A stretch of DNA of 64,000 bases from Flavobacterium pisciphilum. GTDB taxonomy: Bacteria; Bacteroidota; Bacteroidia; Flavobacteriales; Flavobacteriaceae. The stretch lies in contig NZ_JAJJMO010000001.1 in the NCBI RefSeq assembly GCF_020905345.1, forward strand, positions 1,054,001-1,118,000. The letters run 5' to 3'. The position numbers and the translations under genes are program-made. This document shows positions 59,664 to 64,000 of this stretch, piece by piece. The notes under the pieces were generated by a model. That model had not been told where the DNA came from and did no database searches. It saw nothing but the letters and a program-made list of their open reading frames with translations. Numbering within the stretch: the first letter of the stretch is position 1; each line of letters starts with the position of its first letter.

Positions 59664-60485
59664 ATGCAGTTACAAAATACAAATATAACATCAAAAAAAT
59701 ACAAAAAACTTTCCATTCAGGTTTCCCTGACTGGGCTTTCATTTTGTTGTTTTGATACTTTAAACGATACTATCTTATCTTTGAGTGAGGTTACTTTTGA
59801 TACGTTTCATAAAACGACCAAAATTGAAGATTTATTTGCTGATGCTTTTAACAAACATCCTGAGCTTAAAGATACTTATGATGAAATAACGGTTATTCAT
59901 AACAACAATTTGTCAACATTTGTTCCTACTGCCCTTTTTGATGAAAATTTTCTAGGCAGTTATTTACAATATAACACCAAGGTTTTTGAAACCGATTTTT
60001 TTGCTTTCGATGTAATTTCTAATTACCAAATGAATGCTGTTTACATTCCGTATGTAAATATCAATAACTTTTTTATTGATCAGTTCGGTTCATTCGAATA
60101 CAAACATGCTAATAGTATTCTTGCCGAAAAGCTTTTGGATGTATCCAAAAACAATGATGAAAAAACAATGATTGTCAATTTTAATTTTGGCCATTTTGAA
60201 ATCATTGTAGTGCAAAACAAAAAACTATTATTATTTAATTCTTTTGAATATCAAACTCCTGAGGATTTTATTTATTACTTACTGTTTACCGCAGAACAGC
60301 TTAATATGAATCCTGAAATTTTTAAACTTGAATTACTAGGAACGATTTCTGAAGAAGATGATTTTTTTGCAATCGCTTATAAGTATATCCGAAATGTATC
60401 CTTGTTTGACGTATCTAATTTAAAAAGAAAAAATTCTTTTACAACAGCTCAAAATCAACAACATTTTATACTTTTTCAATCATGA
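59664..60485 (+). CDS. DUF3822 family protein
   Basis: A 273-residue protein matching the Bacteroidota DUF3822 family: KKLSIQVSLTGLSFCCFDT at the start, a middle LFDENFLGSYLQYNTKVFETDF, and NFGHFEIIVVQNKKLLLFNSFEYQTPEDFIYYLLFTAEQL in the second half. The pattern suggests an actin/ASKHA-like ATPase fold. Function unknown. Its stop overlaps rsmD by four bases (ATGA), a pairing that recurs in related genomes, so it may help rRNA methylation or ribosome assembly. Confidence 0.8.
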   Translation: MQLQNTNITSKKYKKLSIQVSLTGLSFCCFDTLNDTILSLSEVTFDTFHKTTKIEDLFADAFNKHPELKDTYDEITVIHNNNLSTFVPTALFDENFLGSYLQYNTKVFETDFFAFDVISNYQMNAVYIPYVNINNFFIDQFGSFEYKHANSILAEKLLDVSKNNDEKTMIVNFNFGHFEIIVVQNKKLLLFNSFEYQTPEDFIYYLLFTAEQLNMNPEIFKLELLGTISEEDDFFAIAYKYIRNVSLFDVSNLKRKNSFTTAQNQQHFILFQS

Positions 60486-61084
60486 GAATCATTTCAGGAA
60501 AACACAAAGGAAGACGCATTTTTCCACCAAAAAACCTTCCCGTAAGACCTACAACTGACATGTCTAAAGAAGCATTATTTAATGTTTTGAATAACCATTT
60601 TAGTTTTGAAGGCTTAAAAATATTAGATTTATTTGCAGGAACTGGTAACATCAGTTATGAGTTTGCTTCTCGTGGATGCACTCCGATTACATCTGTAGAT
60701 GGTGATTTTGGATGTGTGAAATTCATCAAGCAAATTGCTGCAGAATACGACTTTAATATTGCTGCTACAAAAAGCGATGTTTTTAAATTCTTAGAAAGTA
60801 GTAAAACATCTTACGATATTATTTTTGCTGATCCTCCATACGCTATGGATCAAGCTACATTTGAGAAAATTGTAATGCTTGTTTTCGAAAGAGAACTATT
60901 GCAAGAAGATGGAATGATGATTATTGAACATTCTAAATACACTAAATTAGATCATTTAAGTAATTTTTCATTCAAGAAAAGTTATGGTGGTTCGTTTTTT
61001 AGTTTCTTCGAATTTGATTCATTAGAAGATGAAGAAATAAATAATGAAATCTCTACAAAAAACACTGAAGACGACGAAGGATAA
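60482..61084 (+). CDS. rsmD: 16S rRNA (guanine-966-N2)-methyltransferase
   Basis: A 200-residue RsmD. MRIISGKHKGRRI start, RPTTDMSKEALFNVL, SAM-binding DLFAGTGNISYEFASRG, and catalytic motif IIFADPPYA are all typical. It methylates G966 of 16S rRNA in small-subunit assembly. It is translationally coupled to DUF3822 and ended by a bidirectional terminator. Confidence 0.94.
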   Translation: MRIISGKHKGRRIFPPKNLPVRPTTDMSKEALFNVLNNHFSFEGLKILDLFAGTGNISYEFASRGCTPITSVDGDFGCVKFIKQIAAEYDFNIAATKSDVFKFLESSKTSYDIIFADPPYAMDQATFEKIVMLVFERELLQEDGMMIIEHSKYTKLDHLSNFSFKKSYGGSFFSFFEFDSLEDEEINNEISTKNTEDDEG

Positions 61085-61111
61085 TTAAGGAATTAATTAC
61101 CACAATATAAT

Positions 61112-61140
61112 AAGCCCTCTTGAAATTCAAGAGGGCTTTC
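61112..61140. terminator. Bidirectional terminator after rsmD
   Basis: AAGCCCTCTTGAA / TTCAAGAGGGCTT, a near-perfect 13-base stem, T-rich on both strands. Shared with the convergent barrel gene. Confidence 0.9.
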
Positions 61141-61168
61141 TTTTTATTAACTCTTTTCTAGATAAACA

Positions 61169-63280
61169 TTACCTAACTCTATCAGAATCATTTAAGTTTT
61201 TTCCTTTAAACTGAGAGTCTTTCATTTTACCAAAAACATACTTCACAGCAATAGAAATTTCATGCCAATCTACTAAATACCTAGCTTTAGAATTTACATG
61301 ATTAACAACAAACTCTTCTTGCTCAATATTATCATTAAAAATATTATTGCAACTCAATGTACAATCCCAGTTTTTGAAAAAAGTTTTAGAAAGTGCCATG
61401 TCTAGGACAAATTTAGTATTTCGTTCAAAGACACCTTTATTCTGTTTTGTCAATCCCCAACCAGTTACAGAAAGTGTAAATCCTTTTGGAAGTTTAAATT
61501 GGTTACTTGAATAATAATACAAATAAGGTTTTGAGGCTAGAAACAGAGCGGAGTCCTCTTCTATTTTTTCTAAAATAAAAACCAATGAATTTGTCGTTGT
61601 CCAAAATCTATAACTAAAAGGTAGCGTGAAGTCAGCTGAAATTCCTGATTCTCTATCAAAATTGACATCTTTAAAAGTCATTATATTTTGATCTTTATCA
61701 TAAGTAAAACTATTATAAACGGGATTTGTATTTTGATAATAACTTAACTTTACTGATTTGTCATGATACTGAAAAACTGATGAAATTTCATTGTTTATTG
61801 TAGGTTCTAAATTTATATTTCGGGCATATAAAAAGTAAGGATTAATATAGGTTGTTCCCTGACTTAAAGAAGAATAATTAGGCCTAGAAATACTTTTAGA
61901 ATAATTAAAACTAATGCTTCTTGTACTATCTATCGGAAACGAAAATTCTACTTTTGGAAAAAAATCTGTGTAGTTTTTATCAATTAAAGACTTTAAATCA
62001 GTTTTAAATTTCCCATTCACATTAGTATTCTCAACCCTAACTCCAACCGAAAAATCTACTTTGCTAATCTTACCTGACAACTGGCTATATCCAGCTAAAT
62101 TTTGCTCTTTAAAATCATAATGGCTCAATATGTTTTCATTTTTATCATGATAAAATATATCAAAATCTGACTTTGAATTTGCAGAAGAATATAATCCACC
62201 GATTTCAAATTTCATTTCGTTTTTAAACTTTTTCTCAATATCAATTCTTCCTAAAAAAACATCGACTTTGAACTTTTGATCTCGAATTTGTGTCAATCCG
62301 AACTCAGTATCATTATAATTATCTTCAACGTTACTGAACAACCCTTGATTAAAAATTGAATGTTGTAAGCCAGTAAAAATCTGTGTATCAATCGACTTTA
62401 TTTTCTTGGAGTAATTTAAAAATGAATTTACAAAGTCCTTTTTACTACTATTATCACTTAAGGTCAAAACGTAGTTTTCTACCTCGTCTTTTTTATTAAA
62501 TGTACTTGTATTAATATCAAAAGTATCTTTTTGCAACCTACTATTAATTGTAAACGATAAATAATCATCCTCATTAATTTTATAAAACATGCCACCTCCA
62601 AAAACAAATTGTTTCCGCTTTGTATAAGCCTCAACATCATAATCCGAAACAATATTGACATTGGTAATCTGATAATCGATACTATGATTCTCCCAGGGTT
62701 GCAGCTGATTATAATTAAAATTAGCTTTCCACTCTAGTTTGTTTTTCTTAAAACTAGAATTAAATCCAAGATAATTATTGTAATCTTTCTTAAAGGAAGC
62801 TGTTTCAGACAAAATCGTTTTAAAACCTTCTTTCTTACTAAACTTTCTCGTAATTAAAATTACAGCTCTACCTTCTGCTTCATATTTAGCAGATGGATTC
62901 TGAATGATTTCGATATTCTTAATATCATCAACTGAAATAGCATTTAAATCATTCATTCCTACCTTTTGATTATCAATATAAATAAGTGGCGTTCCTTTAC
63001 CAACAATCGAAATAGTCTCTTTATCAGAACCTATAATGATTCTAGGTAATTTAGATAATAAATCTAGTGTGTTTGGAATAGAATTATAAATAGAATTGGC
63101 AACATCAATTTTAATATTACCGTTTTTATTGGTAAATGTTTTTGTCTTAACATCAATAACTACTACTTCTAATTCATTCGGAATGCTATCCTTTGGGGAC
63201 TTAACTTGTGAATACCCAACTAGAGAGATACAAAAAAACAACACTATGAGAATGATTTTTAAAAGCAAATAAATTTTCAT
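61169..63280 (-). CDS. Outer-membrane beta-barrel family protein with TonB-dependent-receptor-like plug
   Basis: A 703-residue protein with signal peptide (MKIYLLLKIILIVLFFCISLVGYSQ). A plug-like domain follows directly (about 30-150): IKIDVANSIYNSIPNTLDLLSKLPRI and IEIIQNPSAKYEAEGRAVILI, then a strand-rich barrel (about 150-690). The carboxypeptidase-like N-terminal domain common in this family (OMP_b-brl_3) is absent. It resembles TonB-dependent transporters but is shorter. Transported compound unknown. It is divergent from a sensor kinase gene, with three 11-base repeats in the shared control region. Confidence 0.85.
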   Translation of the reverse strand: MKIYLLLKIILIVLFFCISLVGYSQVKSPKDSIPNELEVVVIDVKTKTFTNKNGNIKIDVANSIYNSIPNTLDLLSKLPRIIIGSDKETISIVGKGTPLIYIDNQKVGMNDLNAISVDDIKNIEIIQNPSAKYEAEGRAVILITRKFSKKEGFKTILSETASFKKDYNNYLGFNSSFKKNKLEWKANFNYNQLQPWENHSIDYQITNVNIVSDYDVEAYTKRKQFVFGGGMFYKINEDDYLSFTINSRLQKDTFDINTSTFNKKDEVENYVLTLSDNSSKKDFVNSFLNYSKKIKSIDTQIFTGLQHSIFNQGLFSNVEDNYNDTEFGLTQIRDQKFKVDVFLGRIDIEKKFKNEMKFEIGGLYSSANSKSDFDIFYHDKNENILSHYDFKEQNLAGYSQLSGKISKVDFSVGVRVENTNVNGKFKTDLKSLIDKNYTDFFPKVEFSFPIDSTRSISFNYSKSISRPNYSSLSQGTTYINPYFLYARNINLEPTINNEISSVFQYHDKSVKLSYYQNTNPVYNSFTYDKDQNIMTFKDVNFDRESGISADFTLPFSYRFWTTTNSLVFILEKIEEDSALFLASKPYLYYYSSNQFKLPKGFTLSVTGWGLTKQNKGVFERNTKFVLDMALSKTFFKNWDCTLSCNNIFNDNIEQEEFVVNHVNSKARYLVDWHEISIAVKYVFGKMKDSQFKGKNLNDSDRVR

Positions 63281-63340
63281 TGTAAACTATAATTTTAGAT
63301 TGATAGTTTGCAAATGTGCCTCTAAAAAATACCATCGTAA

Positions 63341-63373
63341 GTTAATCGAAGGTTAATGCAGCGTTAATGCAGA
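63341..63373. promoter_or_regulatory. Three 11-base direct repeats, probable regulator site
   Basis: GTTAATCGAAG, GTTAATGCAGC and GTTAATGCAGA follow one another without gap (63341, 63352, 63363). The spacing of one helical turn is that expected for OmpR-type regulators. The site lies 61 bases before the barrel gene and 47 before the kinase gene. Confidence 0.65.
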
Positions 63374-63392
63374 AATTAAAAAATAAAAAACT

Positions 63393-63400
63393 TATTTTTG
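63393..63400 (+). promoter_or_regulatory. -7 element of the kinase gene
   Basis: TATTTTTG (TAnnTTTG) 19 bases before the ATG, downstream of the repeats. No clear -33 TTG, as expected for an activated promoter. Confidence 0.45.
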
Positions 63401-63419
63401 AAATGTATTTTTAATAAAA

Positions 63420-64000
63420 ATGAAACAGAGAATCAATCTATTAATCTTTTTTTCGGCTGTCGCTTTAGTGGTCTTGTCTGTTGTACAATGCTATCTGGTA
63501 AAAACAACTTATGACTATAAGGTGGCACAATTTCATGCAGAAATCAAGAATGAAATTGCTAATATTACCAATAATTATAGTGATATCGATTCTACCATTG
63601 TCAATAAAAAAGAACAGCTTTATAAGCAATTAGCAGAAAACTATATACATGATAAAAAGACAAAATCAGATATTAAAACGGCTTTGCTTCAAAACAAATT
63701 TCACAGTGAACTAACTCAAAAATTACAGCAGAAGTTTGAAAGAGACATCCCTAATTTATCCATTGATTTTGCCATAGTACTCAACAAATTCATCATTTAT
63801 AACAGCTCCAAAAAAGCAGACACCATTTTCTCCGAAAAGCCATTTATAAAAAATAAATTATATGGCAATCTGGCTTCATTAGACAATGCCTTTTTAGTTC
63901 GAAATTACGCAAGCACAGCAAGTGTAACAACACAAATGCAAGAGTACAATTTGCTCACTGAAGATTCTATGTATGTTTCTGTCATTGATTGGGAAATGAT
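63420..64000 (+). CDS. Sensor histidine kinase, N-terminal part (cut by right edge)
   Basis: The frame opens at ATG 63420 and stays open to the edge (193 residues and on). A transmembrane helix (KQRINLLIFFSAVALVVLSVVQCYLV) is followed by an extracytoplasmic domain with coiled-coil features (KVAQFHAEIKNEIANITNNY). This is the typical front of a Bacteroidota two-component sensor kinase. The second helix and the kinase domain are out of view, so the class rests on the front part only. It is divergent from the outer-membrane barrel gene and probably regulates it. Confidence 0.65.
   Translation, partial: MKQRINLLIFFSAVALVVLSVVQCYLVKTTYDYKVAQFHAEIKNEIANITNNYSDIDSTIVNKKEQLYKQLAENYIHDKKTKSDIKTALLQNKFHSELTQKLQQKFERDIPNLSIDFAIVLNKFIIYNSSKKADTIFSEKPFIKNKLYGNLASLDNAFLVRNYASTASVTTQMQEYNLLTEDSMYVSVIDWEM

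Noticed and set aside
63341..63373. Origin iterons
   Set aside because: Only three short units at a divergent promoter, with no replication gene nearby.

Overview
The window is chromosomal DNA from a member of the Bacteroidota, most likely a Flavobacterium or close relative. The evidence is AT-rich sequence; promoters of the Bacteroidota type (TTG, about 20 bases, TAnnTTTG) ahead of the rRNA operon and several genes; almost no Shine-Dalgarno sequences although the 16S gene has a normal 3' end; and family markers such as the DUF3822-rsmD pair, a fused branched-chain 2-oxoacid dehydrogenase E1, SIMPL, OMP_b-brl-type proteins and LytS/LytTR pairs. No genus-level comparison could be run.

Bases 1-11178 (+) are the right part of a biosynthetic cluster, visibly richer in G+C than the rest. 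In order it holds the ketoreductase end of a type I polyketide synthase (PKS), a second PKS protein KS-AT-DH-PPTase, a free acyl carrier protein, an alpha/beta hydrolase, a tandem two-domain GT1/MGT glycosyltransferase, two condensation-type (HHxxxDG) acyltransferases and a small membrane protein. All are tightly packed and several overlap. Together they predict a PUFA/enediyne-like iterative PKS making a lipid chain that is glycosylated and acylated, in other words a glycolipid. The left end of the cluster is outside the window.

Bases 11673-30839 are mostly on the minus strand. They contain a secreted collagen-like Gly-rich protein, an RND efflux operon (adaptor, pump, outer-membrane factor), a membrane class III nucleotidyl cyclase, a LytS/LytTR two-component pair, FabH, a universal stress protein, an MFS transporter, an Aer-type PAS protein, a secreted Ppx/GppA-like protein, a small roadblock-like protein (+), a YheT hydrolase and a short-chain dehydrogenase resembling 7-alpha-hydroxysteroid dehydrogenase.

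Bases 31434-36590 are a complete rRNA operon on the minus strand (16S, tRNA-Ile, tRNA-Ala, 23S, 5S). Three tandem, partly duplicated promoters precede it, and a repeat-rich stretch lies behind it.

Bases 37672-64000 carry housekeeping and envelope genes: SIMPL protein, rhomboid protease, LpxL-type acyltransferase, glmM, acpH, ggt, a ClC channel with CBS domains, uvrA, a LOG-family protein, a degenerate M1-peptidase/beta-barrel protein, the fused 2-oxoacid dehydrogenase E1, kdsB, a PQQ-type beta-propeller, a RecD-like helicase, DUF3822, rsmD, an outer-membrane beta-barrel protein and, cut by the right edge, a sensor histidine kinase. Non-coding highlights are two copies of a covarying hairpin repeat, a 77-base direct repeat that ends exactly where a DODA-type dioxygenase gene is truncated, and three 11-base direct repeats between the divergent beta-barrel and kinase genes.
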